Below are positions 22,536 to 32,669 of a DNA stretch of 64,000 nt, in pieces (the first letter of the stretch is position 1; each line of letters opens with the position of its first letter). Origin of the DNA: Isoetes taiwanensis (taxonomy: Eukaryota > Streptophyta > Lycopodiopsida > Isoetales > Isoetaceae). Made by a program: the position numbers and the translations under genes. The stretch is taken from contig JAJEKV010000011.1 in assembly GCA_021234155.1 (NCBI GenBank), forward strand, positions 5,783,132-5,847,131. Reading direction: 5' to 3'. Under the pieces are notes generated by a model. That model worked only from the letters and a program-made list of their open reading frames with translations. It was not told where the DNA came from and searched no databases.

Positions 22536-23855
22536 TCAAGGGCGTTCTCCCTTGATGTGGCTGGCAAGATGCATATCCTGCCTCATGAGGGTAACCCTCT
22601 TCGCGTGCACCGTGCAGGCCGTTGAATCTTCGAAGTGCTGCACAATTTTTGCTTCTGCTGCCTCCTGCAGGCACAGCAACATTTCGTCGGTCACTCGCAT
22701 GTCCGTGTTGTATTCTTGCATTACTTCACGGACCAAGCGTTGGAACGGCGCCCGGGGAATCAAGAGTCCGTAACTCTTCTGAAAGTGGCGGATCTCCTTG
22801 AGGGCTCTGTCTTCTAGCTTCTTCTTCTTGCTCCGCTTCTTACCTGGTGCTCGGGGAGGCTTGGGCTTGGGTGGCGGGGGCTTCAGATTCTGCCTTGGGG
22901 GTACTCCGCCTTCGACTGTCCTCACCCGATGCTCTTGGAAGTAGGCATTGTATGCCTCCCACTTCTCCATATAGGAGTTGTGTTCCCTAATCCTCTTCTG
23001 ATAGACCTTTACGGGGTCTATCACATACGCCTCCCGCTGGGGTCGTGGGGCTTTAACCCTATCCCACGTCGGGAAAGGTGGGGGCTTCGCTAGCTGCCCG
23101 GCCTCCTCCTGCTCTTGGGCTACCTGCTCTTCCTCTTCTTCTACGGCCGGGGGCTTCGAAGAGCTTGCCCCGTCTGCGCCCGGCGCGTAGTCCTCATCCG
23201 AGTCGTCGGTAGAGGGCGGGGTCTGCTCTCCCGACGGCTCGTTGATGGCGGGACCCACTGCCCGCTTCCCGACCTTTACCACTTTCCGCTTGCCTGCCTT
23301 GATGGCTTTGGCCTTCCTCTTCTTGGACCCGCTGGCTGTGGTCGGGTCGTCTTCTCGAGTCTTTGTTCTCCGCTCCCGGCGGCGCTCCTTGACTTCATAC
23401 TTGTGGACGAAGCGTGCAAGGTCGGCCTCTTCATCCGGGGTGAGTTCCGGCGGCTGCTGCCCCTCTCTTCCTTGCTTCTCCTGCAAGTGGATCTCAGCCT
23501 GGGGTTGCTCCTGGGCTGTCGATTGCTCTGCCTGCTCCCTCTGCTCTTCCTGTAGGTTGGTGTTCTCCTGGTGTTGCTCCTGGGCTATTGGCTGCCCTGT
23601 CTGCTCCTGCTGCTGCCCGCTTCTTCCTTCCTCCTGGGCAATTTCCTCGAGGATCTGGTTCATGATATCCGGCCGGTCGTCCTCTAAGAGCTCTGTATGG
23701 TCGCTCTGGTCCGATCCTGCTTCTTCGCTCGACGAAGATTCGCTTTCCCGGAGAAGGCGTTCTTCGAGGATCCTCCGAAAGACGCCGGAACCGCTGGCGC
23801 TGGAGGATTCGCTCCTACGAGGCTTCCGAGCAGTCTGTTTTGTACGTGCCATCAT
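22536..23855 (-). CDS. Histone H3-like protein encoded by the retrotransposon (ORF1)
   Basis: An uninterrupted 439-codon frame. It starts ATG-ATG; the second ATG (23850-23852) has the better context (A at -3, G at +4) and would expose Ala after Met removal, giving ARTKQTARK, identical to H3 residues 1-9 including R2, K4, R8 and K9. Position 10 is Pro, not Ser. Residues about 12-345 are not H3: Ser/Glu-rich, then Q/E-rich repeats, a basic [14 protein letters not shown] stretch, an acidic stretch and a Pro/Lys-rich hinge. Residues about 350-439 align with the H3 fold without gaps ([37 protein letters not shown]), about 47 of 86 residues identical by my eye. Loop 1 has no CENH3-like insertion. 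It should pair with H4. It has its own TATA box and palindromes, and a decayed homologue in a second element. Confidence 0.95.
   Translation of the reverse strand: MMARTKQTARKPRRSESSSASGSGVFRRILEERLLRESESSSSEEAGSDQSDHTELLEDDRPDIMNQILEEIAQEEGRSGQQQEQTGQPIAQEQHQENTNLQEEQREQAEQSTAQEQPQAEIHLQEKQGREGQQPPELTPDEEADLARFVHKYEVKERRRERRTKTREDDPTTASGSKKRKAKAIKAGKRKVVKVGKRAVGPAINEPSGEQTPPSTDDSDEDYAPGADGASSSKPPAVEEEEEQVAQEQEEAGQLAKPPPFPTWDRVKAPRPQREAYVIDPVKVYQKRIREHNSYMEKWEAYNAYFQEHRVRTVEGGVPPRQNLKPPPPKPKPPRAPGKKRSKKKKLEDRALKEIRHFQKSYGLLIPRAPFQRLVREVMQEYNTDMRVTDEMLLCLQEAAEAKIVQHFEDSTACTVHAKRVTLMRQDMHLASHIKGERP
22539..22796 (-). other. Histone-fold domain of ORF1
   Basis: Codons for the alphaN to alphaC region of H3. 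Conserved H3 signatures present include QKS before alpha1, FQRLVRE in alpha1, LQEAAEA in alpha2, FED, the Cys and His of the H3-H3 four-helix bundle (C-T-V-HAKR) and the Asp of alpha3. Differences lie in the alphaN (IPRAPF), loop 1 (MRVTDEM) and alphaC (ASHIKGERP), surfaces touching DNA and chaperones. Confidence 0.93.
23823..23855 (-). other. H3 tail mimic ARTKQTARK at the ORF1 N-terminus
   Basis: Codons ATG ATG GCA CGT ACA AAA and so on give nine residues identical to mature H3. The second element keeps RTKQ-V-ARK at 63544-63567 with three synonymous third- or first-base codon changes, so the peptide rather than the DNA is conserved. Confidence 0.95.
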
Positions 23856-23953
23856 CTTACGGTTTGTCGATCGGAGCTAAGCGCCAGAAGATCGCCTTGA
23901 CAGTCACGAGCGAAGTTCTAGGGAAGAACACGAAAAATGGGAGGGGTCTGGGT

Positions 23954-23963
23954 CTATTTATAG
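23954..23963 (-). promoter_or_regulatory. TATA box for the H3-like ORF
   Basis: Minus-strand CTATAAATAG about 100 nt upstream of the ORF1 start, with palindromes C and D further upstream. The layout is that of a separate Pol II promoter internal to the element. Confidence 0.6.
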
Positions 23964-24037
23964 GGGCCAATTTTAGGTCAACTTTTAAACTACCTTTTTG
24001 GGTTGTCTAAAGCATCTAAAACACCTAATTAAGCAAG

Positions 24038-24104
24038 GTCTCACACGTTGCGCCCAGCCCGATTTCGAGAATGTCAAAATCTGTCCTGGCGCGACGTGTG
24101 AGAC
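24038..24104. promoter_or_regulatory. 67-bp palindrome C, upstream of ORF1
   Basis: Arms as in copies A and B, with CGAGAATGTC in the loop. About 75 bp upstream of the ORF1 TATA box. Confidence 0.85.
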
Positions 24105-24224
24105 ATGGTGGGGCCCACTATTAAATTAATATGTAACATGCTAATTCTACTGAATCTTAGCTTAAATTTAAAATTATCAAGTTATTTTACTGAAATTTAC
24201 AACTTTTTGGTGTCAAAGCTTAAT

Positions 24225-24291
24225 GTCTCACACGTTGCGCCCAGCCCGATTTCGAGAATCTCGGAATCTGTCCTGGCGCGACGTGTGAGAC
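24225..24291. promoter_or_regulatory. 67-bp palindrome D, upstream of ORF1
   Basis: Fourth copy, 187 bp from copy C, with CGAGAATCTCGG in the loop. All four copies are exactly 67 bp. Confidence 0.85.
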
Positions 24292-24485
24292 CACCCTACT
24301 TTTTGGATGTTGGCTCATCAATTTTTAATCTTTTTACATTCCTATTCATTTTAACTGTTACTAGCTTAGCATAACTACAAAGATGGGAAAATTTTTTTTT
24401 CCCATTTTTCGAGGTTTAAGGATCCTATCAAGTTAGTGCTACTGGGAACATGGCCAGTGCTCTGCTCTTGGTCTCCAAGAACATA

Positions 24486-24497
24486 GCTCTGATACCA
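24486..24497 (-). promoter_or_regulatory. Primer binding site, initiator tRNA-Met
   Basis: Minus-strand TGGTATCAGAGC, complementary to the 3' end of plant initiator tRNA-Met, one base inside the 5' LTR. It fixes the orientation of the element as minus strand. Confidence 0.93.
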
Positions 24498-24498
24498 C

Positions 24499-26171
24499 TG
24501 TGACGTCCCCTACTCGTATACGGTGCCCTCACCGTATACAAACAGAGTTCATCCCCATACCAGCTCCATGCTAATACGGGGCCCTCCACAAGACACCGCA
24601 ACCGTGGACGGGTTCCAAAGTGGGAAGAGTGGAAGGGTCATTGCACCCCGCCTCCCTCGGGCCTACCTAGGCGCGGAAGCGTAAACATACATGTCAGTAG
24701 CACATACATCAACATCATATGACCATCACGGCGGATGGTCCTCCACATATCCGCACGCATACAAAGATCAAAGACATCACATAGGGAATCCTACCCAAGG
24801 CTCGGGACTCAAGGGAATGACCGACGGCTTGGGTCTCCGTGAGTTCATTGCGCATGACGAGTTCATGGCAATGGATTTGGCTGGCATATGAACATGGCTT
24901 AGGGTTGTCCACTCCATCCGCCCCTCCCCGCACACACTTTGCGTAGAGTGGTCTCAAAGTGTCGGGACCCCGTAGAGTCCCGCGGATGCATAGCCAAAAG
25001 GGCTATTCCCGGCTCATCTTCCCGCCCGATGGGGCGTGTAGGGATCACTCCCTCCGCAGGTCTGCATGCCGACTCGAGGTGACTAGAGGGCCACCGCCCG
25101 TGATTCGACCAACCCACCGGAAAGTGAACACCACTTCACGGGTGTCGAGCCCATGCCTTGCCCACACGCAGTGGCAAGCCATTGGACCTAGTCACAATGA
25201 TCCTCGGTAGGCTTTACACACCAGAGGGATCGTTCAAGAGTCAGGACATGAACCTCCTTCTTAGCCGCCCGGCCCCTTCACCCACATCCCTGTGTGGCTC
25301 TTGTGCACAGCCGAATCTACAAGTGTGCTAGAGAGGCTACTCTAGGAGCATCAACTACCAAGCTTTTAGGTCTCTACCCCCTTCCCAATACAAGGAGTTC
25401 ATAGAGATACATCATCCATATACTTCACAGAGAACTAAAGAACTAGATCTAATCTACAACATAGAGTTAGGTTCTTTAGTTAGAATCTGCTATCTAGAGA
25501 TCTAGAGGGCTGCTATGGGCAATTTAATAGGCTAAACCTACTGCTTCAATGACTAAAATAGGGTTTAGACTATCTAATTGGCCAAATACCTGATCCTTGA
25601 GGGACTCCTCCTGACCTGAGCTCGACCATCCTGCTGAGACGCTCGAATCAAGGGAAACTAAGGATGCAATTCTCCCAGGCAGAGTCTGGGAGGCGGTTTT
25701 GGCTGTTGAGGCAGCCAAAACAGAGTTCTAAAGCCCTAAAATCGAAATTTGGGCAAGTTAGGGTTTCCTACCCTATATAGACAAGGGGGGTGGCTAGGGT
25801 TTCCAATTATCCCCTTTTGGCATGTGGGATAATTGGAAATGGGCCCACTTGCCTTTAAGGGCTAGGTGGCCAAATGTGCACACATGGAAATGTGTGCCCA
25901 CATTAATGTGTACATTGGACAATGTGCACATTAATTGCACCTATGGGTGTGGCCCACTTAGCATGAAGTGTCCACATGGAAATGTGTGCCCACATTAATG
26001 TGTACATTGGAAAATGTGCACATTAATAGTTGCACCTATGCTTGGCAAGTTGCCCCCTAGGGCTACCCACCTGGCTATACGGTAGCGTACACGTCAGCCG
26101 GAGTGGCGTGTACGCGTGACGAGGCAGTACGGTATACGTCCTGGGGGCGTATACTGTGCTGGAACGTCACA
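24499..26171 (-). repeat. 5' LTR of the H3-carrying chromovirus
   Basis: 1673 bp, TGTGACG to CGTCACA, homologous to 11801-14152. It contains a doubled segment of about 60 bp (ATGGAAATGTGTGCCCACAT, near 25880 and 25975) and a GGTCTCTACCCCCTTCC block shared with the LTR at 55029. Flanked outside by ACATG. Confidence 0.93.
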
Positions 26172-26411
26172 ACATGGAAGAGTGATTTCTACAGAAACCT
26201 TGAAATCTTATGAACATGAAAGCTTATTGCCAGTTATCCGGTTCAAACAGCAGCCGCCCACAACGCAGGTGACCGCCAATTTACAGGGATCAGCAGGTTT
26301 TTAGCAGTCACAAGCATATCTTAGGTATATTCCAGCCAGCATATACCTAAGATATGCCACAAACCCAATAAACAAGGGTTTGCCCCCCTAGGGGCAACCC
26401 AAAAAATAGTC

Positions 26412-26530
26412 ACGTTAGCTCACTGGTTAGATTGGTTAAAGTAGTCTTATTAAGACATTAAGTTATTTTGGTAGAGGTTCGAGCTCCCGTATTTCATATT
26501 CTAATGGTAGAGGTTCGAGCTCCCATATTT
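26412..26530 (+). mobile_element. tRNA-derived SINE-like remnant with doubled B box
   Basis: TTAGCTCACTGGTTAG (26415-26430) resembles a Pol III A box and GGTTCGAGCTCCC (26476-26488) a B box at near-tRNA spacing. The B-box segment is repeated at 26512-26524, period 36, with one base changed. No full cloverleaf is evident, so a SINE or decayed tRNA is more likely than a functional tRNA. Confidence 0.5.
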
Positions 26531-27883
26531 CATATTCTAAAACCTTAGGCGAAGCCGTATAGAGGCTCGATATACCATCAAAAACTTAGGCGAACTCGTA
26601 TTTGACATCTCAAAATCATAGGCGCCCCCAATCATAAATGAGCATCAATTAGTTTGGGCCGTAGGATTGACAGATCCGACGACTGTGGTAGTCCAGGGTG
26701 CACCTCGTTTAAAATATGTAGCAAAATAACAGGGGGTTCCAGAGGGATTTGATATAGATATAATTCCTGAAATCATAGACCATATCCCTAAAACAACTCA
26801 ACGGGTTATTATGATGCAATAGGTGACGATATAAATGATGCGATTTCATCAATAGCGACCGTCAAAATCTAAAAAAATTGAAAGTGCAATTTTAAGCAAA
26901 TAAATGATGAAACTAGTGATTTAGATTGCTTATTCTCTTGTAGTGTGATTATTTCAGTTACTCCGCCAGCCTTTGCTTCGCAATTTCTTTGGTTGCCCCT
27001 TTGCCTGATCTGCTTTAATCATTTTTTTTCCACTTCTAACTTCGTTTCACTTTTTGCCCTTCGTTGTCCTTGTCATCCTAGTTTGCTCCATTCCTTTGAG
27101 GTAGATTCCTCTTCTATCGGCCAACTAGTTGTATCATAGGACCCGTCCTAAGAATGCCATGGGATATTCCTTGGATTGGGACGGCCTACCTTGCATCTCC
27201 TATTTATACCGCCTCTTTCCTCTTTTCCAGTCATCGGCGTTCTCTTGAGCTCAATTTCCTTGCTGCTCTTTTTTAGCTCCATAAGTTTCTCGCCACCCTC
27301 TTCCTCTATTATATCTAAGTTTGTTGGTCGCATTTACGTCTGTTTTCCGTTCTCTCATTTTACATTCTGTTGTTGAAGTTGCTCCATTTCCTGTTAGTCG
27401 GTTAGTCATCTGTATGTCTGTCTAGTTTTTTGGGTCGCGCTGCAACCCTCAATATCCTCCATGTTTCTTTCTATCTTATTTGAAAGTACATATATTCTTA
27501 TTTTCTATTTTTCTCGGCATGGAATTGTAGCATCCGGGACATATTTATCTTTTCATTCTTTTTCGGTGTGGTATTGTAGCCTCCAAAATATAATTCTTTT
27601 TCATGTTCTCTCGGCTTGGCATTGTAGCCTCCGAGACAGCACTACTCGAACATTTTTTTCGGTGATGGCCATTCCGTGGACGGTTTCCGAGTGGTTGGCT
27701 GTTGTTTCTTTCCCGGCATGGTCATGGAGCCTCTGAGTCTTATTATTCTTTTGAACTATATTGTGCTGATGCGCAAGGCATCTAAACTCTCTAATGGGTC
27801 ATTCTCTTTTTTCAGCCTTCATTTTTGCAGGTTACTTTTGAGAGTATCTTAGTTGTGACAAGGCGAGGGGTCGTGCTTTAGTG
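26531..27883. other. Intergenic DNA with pyrimidine-rich stretch
   Basis: No gene recognised. From about 27508 to 27735 a loose repeat recurs four times around GGCATGGAATTGTAGC (27512, 27569, 27617 and a more divergent copy near 27712). A 34-bp segment with CATAGGACCC at 27134 recurs near 34618. Confidence 0.5.
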
Positions 27884-28284
27884 TTGGGTATATGGGCGAA
27901 TATTCGCCAAAAGGCTAATAATTTCAATTTCAAAAAAAACTCCCACGAATGTTAAGTAGGATGAAAAAAATAAAAATAATTTTTTTTTTCGCAAGATTTG
28001 GGTAGATCCTCCCGCCACCAAGCTTAGTTTCGTCACTCCTACGAAACATGCCGGAGGCTAGGTCGCCAGATATAGACGCCGTTTAGGATCCAGGACTCTA
28101 CATTCGCCATTATCTTATCTTTTGTTCATTATATCTTGTTCACGTAAGTACAAAGAGTTTCTTTTGTCATTGATTGAAGCTTCGGAAAGAAACGTTTTAC
28201 TCTAAGCTTTTTGCCAGGAATTCACTGCAATCTAAATAGCAAGGTACTTATAAGTAAGCCTTTGCCAAAAATACTATTTAGAGA

Positions 28285-28335
28285 TCGGTTGATTTTTTTG
28301 TCATCGGTTGATTTTTGTCATCGGTTGATTTTCTT
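28285..28335 (+). repeat. Short tandem repeat CATCGGTTGATTTTT
   Basis: Three close copies of TCGGTTGATTTTTxTGTCA in 50 bp, in the leader region of the hAT element. Confidence 0.7.
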
Positions 28336-28950
28336 GTAGTCTCTTGTTAAAAACATAAGCTTTGAGGAAGCCGACTCTAGTTTGAAAGGAGCTAATGGAG
28401 GAGAGGACCCATTGAGGTATCATTTTTGCTTGTCAATACTTATGCTTGTACATCCAATGAAACTGTGAAAGTTTAGGTAATGAAATCATAGTTGCAATTA
28501 CGCCACCAATTTTGTTTATCTATCTTATGACCTTTTGCCTTCTTTGTGCTGATCTTTGCTATTCGTTTGCCGTCTCATGTGCTGATCTATGCTATTCATA
28601 TATTAGATTCATTAGAGAGAATCCTCTCATATTCAGCATTTGAATGTTGAAGCCCGATTGTGAACATAGAGCAAGTGCATTCTACTTCATAGAATAAGTG
28701 CATTCTACTTCATTGTAGGCATATAAACAATTAGATTTGTCATTTGAATTCAAAATGACTTAATGCATGTTATTTAGAATGCATATCAAGAAATGGACAA
28801 GACATTTGTATTTGCAATACCTCAATGATTAAAATACGGTCTTATGGGATCTGGTTGTATTCAAAGCATGTTATAAACTATTTATCATGCATTATAATGA
28901 AATCTGAATTTCTACTTTGATATTATCTTTTTTGCGTTGTAGGACGTGAT

Positions 28951-31900
28951 ATGGACAAGAAGCATACATCAAGAGGCATCCTTGCATACTTTAATGGCTC
29001 TAAGAGAAAACCTTCTAATTCAAACATGCTTGATTCTATATTGGAGGAAGACTGTGAATCTCATAGAGTTGAGATTGAGACTGATATTGTTGGAGAAACT
29101 CCCATTCAAATTGAAGAAAATCCTAATGAGTGCATGGCGATACAAATTGAAGAACAAGGTGTCAAGAGAAGGGGAGAAAATAAGAGGAAGCATGGTAGAA
29201 AAGGATGGGAGGCTGGTGAAAGAGATTTTCAGCCCACTTGGGCAGAATTATATCCCTGCATAGAAAGGCATGAGGAGGAGATAGGTGGAAGATTGAGAAT
29301 TCTAGCTCGTTGTGTTGTTTGTTCATGGAAGAAGGGACTGCCTCATACAATGCAGCCAAAGTTGGATACAATTGAGAAGCACTTGGGGAAGATATATGAA
29401 AAGAAGATTGTGAATGGAAAAGAGGAAGGTGTCATAAGATGGAAGACAGCAGCAGATTGCATGCATATTAGAAATGAAGAGGCGTATAAAAAGCATATTT
29501 GGGTTGAAGAAACACGAGAGAAATACTCAATTCCTAGCTTGCATAGGAAATCATTGGAGAAGCAAATGAGGAGCAAACTTTTACAAGTACAAACAGTCTT
29601 TCACTTGTTGAGGAGGGGACGACCTATGTTAGACTATGAATTTGCAAAGGCATTTTTAGTTGCAATTGGTATGCCGGAGTTGCCTTCATCGCATTGGACA
29701 AGGTTAAGTGGTTGGGAGTTTGGTAAAGCAATAGATCGGGTCATCAAAGATGACTTGATAGAAACCATAAAGAGATGTGAGTTTTTTGCAATATCTTTGG
29801 ACGAAGCAAGTGCGAAAGACCTCTCCTCTTGGGTTTCAATGACTATATATTGTGTGAATGGACATGTGCGGCAATCACACTATGTTGCAGTTAAGAAGAT
29901 GCTAAAAGATGCTACAGCTTTAAGCTTGTTTGAGATAGTGAAAGAGAATCTTGTTACTGAGCTAGAATTGTCACTTGAAGACATTGCCAAGAAACTTGTA
30001 TGCATTGGAGTAGATGGATGCTCCGTCATGCAAGGACATCGAACTGGATTATGTATAAGGATTCAAACAACATTGGCGCCTTATGCATTGGCCATCCATT
30101 GCATGGCTCATCGAATGGATTTGGCATATAAAATTGTGGATAACTTCAAATGCATAGAGAACATTGAAGGGCTTGTAAGTTGCGCAGCGAGTTTTTTTTG
30201 CCGCAGTCCAAAAAGGTAATGTTGTTGAGTCCATGTTCACTTTTAGTTTATTGGGTTTTGATTTTATACTTTTTTATCATGTTATGTGTGGCAGATACTT
30301 ACAATTCCAAGATATGTCCAAAGGATTGACAAAAGGCAGGAAACTTATGAAGACTGTGAATACAAGATGGATATCTCTCTATTATCCAGCAAAGCGCCTT
30401 TTTGAAGAATATCCTGCACTCGTCGGTTTGATGGATAAGTTAGTGAATGAGGGTGATACAGACAAGGCAAGTGATCTTTTAGTTCGCCTCACAGATGTGG
30501 AGACATTGTTTACGCTGGCTGGTAATGCCTTTATCCTAAAAAAAGTGTTATTTTCCTTCTACTTGCATTTAGACATCTTATTTTATCATAAAAGGAATTG
30601 CTGCATAATGCTTGCAAGCTTATGACAGCTCATTGCAAGTTTATGATTGCAAGTTTATGCTTGCAAGTTTATGACTCATTGCACATATTGCATAGTGATG
30701 CATACATCTCTGAACTCTTGGCAGATTATACATCTAAGTTGCCATAGTAATGTTAACTACAATAGTAGCCAGTTTTCTTTCTTTGGATGTTCTAACGTAG
30801 TACATGTGACAAAATGCTGGACATAATACAAGGTAGTACCGATAAGGTGCAGCATGAGCTAAATGCTTTATGCTTTTATTTCTACTGCTCATTACATCAC
30901 TTTATGTTCTTATTCACTACCTATTTCTTCAGCCCCTTTCAAAATGTAAGGACTCTAAAACTTATGTGCAGGTTTACTTCCCATGTTGAATGAGATGAAC
31001 ATGTTAGTGAAATTGGCATCTAAGGAGACAATGTATATTTCTGAGTACACAACAGCGAGAAAATTGTGCTGCACAACTTTAGAGTGTTTATACTCTTCTG
31101 TATTAGATGTACCATACAATAGACTTAAGTTTCCAGCATGGTACAACCTGCTCAATATCGAAGGCGACAGTCCAAAGAGTCCTTTAACGTATAATAATAA
31201 AGGAATTATTTGTATGAAAGTGCGTTCACGATTAGTCCAGGTAAATCTTTATGTTATCTATTAGTAGGATTCTGATTTCAAATGTCTTATATGTTCACAT
31301 TGCAGATGTATTCTCCAAAACATAGAATTCGTGGACGGCTTATAAGGAGGGCACCTGCTCCTAAGGCTGATCTAGAAAACATTACAACAAAGGTAAGAGA
31401 AAATCTGAAGGATGTGGCTGCAGCAGTTTCTAAGGAAATTAGAGAACTTTTGCCACGAGATGACCTCTTGGAAGCTACTGCCATAGTTCACCCACGATTT
31501 TGGAGAAGGAATATAGAGTTAGAAACTGTAGAGGAGAAGGATAGAGAGGTAAAAAAGTTACAGGAGAATTTTAAGGCAAGGTTGAAGCTTCTTTCTGATC
31601 ATTTTTGTAAATCAACATCTCCAAATGACATGGCAGAGATTAATGGCATTTTGAATGGAAAGAAATTAAATGAACAATCTGTTTGTTTTGGCGCAACTAT
31701 GTGGGCACAATGTGACAAACTTTCTGATGCCGAATTCAAGGAACCAAGAATCATTACAAAGCTTTGGACAATTCTTGGCAATAGTCAAGTGCTTTCTGAG
31801 CGCATGTCAGAGTATTTTAGGCTTGCCGATCTTTGCCAAGCGTTGATTCTTGGATCCGTGGAAGATGAACGAACATTCAGTGCATTGGGGATTCTTAAGA

Positions 31901-32124
31901 ACAAGGTACATAACAGGCTGACGGCAAATTTAGATACCAGCCTTCGTATCTATTCTTGTAAGTATGAAGACTCCAATTTTCCCTATGAAAATGCATTGGC
32001 CATATGGGAATCATCACTTGATAGAAGAAACCGTAAGGAGAAAATGAAATGTGTGACTATGCAAGATGTTCCAGCTGTGATTACATTTCAGGAAGAAGAA
32101 ATCTTGGATGGTTGGCAAACGTAA
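28951..32124 (+). CDS. hAT-like transposase, four exons, intact
   Basis: Exons 28951-30215, 30295-30521, 30972-31240 and 31306-32124 join at GT-AG introns in frame throughout (2580 nt, 859 aa). An acceptor-like GCGTTGTAG just before the ATG suggests a 5' leader intron. Near residues 90-150 a RCVVCSWKKG segment with later His looks like a BED-type zinc finger. The middle holds a DEASAKDLSSW catalytic-like Asp and VDGCSVMQGHRTG, then HCMAHRMDLAYK, all typical of plant hAT/DUF4371 proteins. The last exon carries the hAT C-terminal dimerisation region (SVEDERTFSALGILKNKV followed by NRLTANLD). It cuts and pastes TIR elements and could mobilise the hAT MITE at 12486. A domesticated host gene is the alternative. 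Confidence 0.88.
30610..30675 (+). repeat. Tandem TTGCAAGTTTATG repeats in hAT intron 2
   Basis: Four imperfect copies of a 13-15 bp unit TTGCAAGTTTATGA inside the second intron of the transposase gene. Confidence 0.7.
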
Positions 32125-32200
32125 GTACTTTAATCGTCTGCTCTACTCCTTCTTAGTAACTAGTACTGCTTGATTCAGGGATACATAGCTGCAGTAATGG

Positions 32201-32258
32201 ATGTTTACAATTTAAAACCATCATCAGCAGTAGATGTTTGCAATTTAAAACCATCATC
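32201..32258 (+). repeat. 33-bp tandem duplication downstream of the hAT gene
   Basis: ATGTTTACAATTTAAAACCA at 32201 repeats at 32234 with one substitution. Confidence 0.75.
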
Positions 32259-32590
32259 AAAAGTACACAAGCAGCATTGCTTGCAATATTTTGTCATTAG
32301 ATTTTTCTTACAAGAAATGATGTGTACAAAGCAGGAGTCCTCTTTATGCTGCAACTTATATGTGGTCTGCAAGTTTATGTTAGGTTTCTCTTAAAACATA
32401 ATACCAGTTTTAATTTTAAGGAAGCTTATTCTGTGTTATCTACTGTTAAGAGAATGCTATATGTAATGGTGTTGGGTTGCTTAAGAATATGACGAATATA
32501 TAATGTCTTTGAAAAATCTGTACACATTTTGGTTAAATGGGCAAGATTGAAGTCTGTGCTGCCAGAATCTTGATATATATATTAGAGGCA

Positions 32591-32669
32591 GAGAATGATT
32601 TTGTAGCCTACAGTAGGAATTGAAACAGAGAGAATGATTTTGTAGCCTACAGTAGGAATTGAAACAGAG
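32591..32669 (+). repeat. 39-bp perfect tandem duplication
   Basis: The unit starting GAGAATGATTTTGTAGCCTA occurs at 32591 and again at 32630 without a mismatch. Confidence 0.85.

Larger units (their letters stand above)
11801..26171 (-). mobile_element. Complete Ty3/gypsy chromovirus carrying a histone H3-like ORF
   Basis: A 14.4-kb minus-strand LTR retrotransposon bounded by ACATG duplications (11796-11800 and 26172-26176). LTRs start TGTGACG and end CGTCACA. In element orientation the order is 5' LTR, primer site, palindromes D and C, TATA, H3-like ORF1, palindromes B and A, TATA, ORF2, a further unassigned frame, Gag, protease, RT, RNase H, integrase with chromodomain, polypurine tract, 3' LTR. 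PR-RT-RH-IN order and the terminal chromodomain define a chromovirus of the Ty3/gypsy superfamily. Gag and pol contain small indels and Gag is split by a MITE, so this copy looks non-autonomous as written. The 3' LTR is longer than the 5' LTR only because it carries a hAT MITE. Confidence 0.93.

Noticed and set aside
22536-23855. ORF1 as an ordinary host histone H3 gene or a chance retrocopy
   Set aside because: It lies within an LTR-bounded element in element orientation, has a roughly 340-residue insert, and a homologue occupies the same position in a second diverged element.
22536-23855. ORF1 as a centromeric H3 (CENH3)
   Set aside because: CENH3 tails do not begin ARTKQTARK and usually have a longer loop 1; here the tail tip is canonical and loop 1 has no insertion.
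23115-23880. Long plus-strand open frames opposite ORF1
   Set aside because: They are shadows of the minus-strand H3-like ORF, produced by its codon bias and repeats; no motif on this strand.
26412-26500. Functional tRNA gene
   Set aside because: A-box and B-box motifs exist but no acceptor stem or anticodon arm could be paired.
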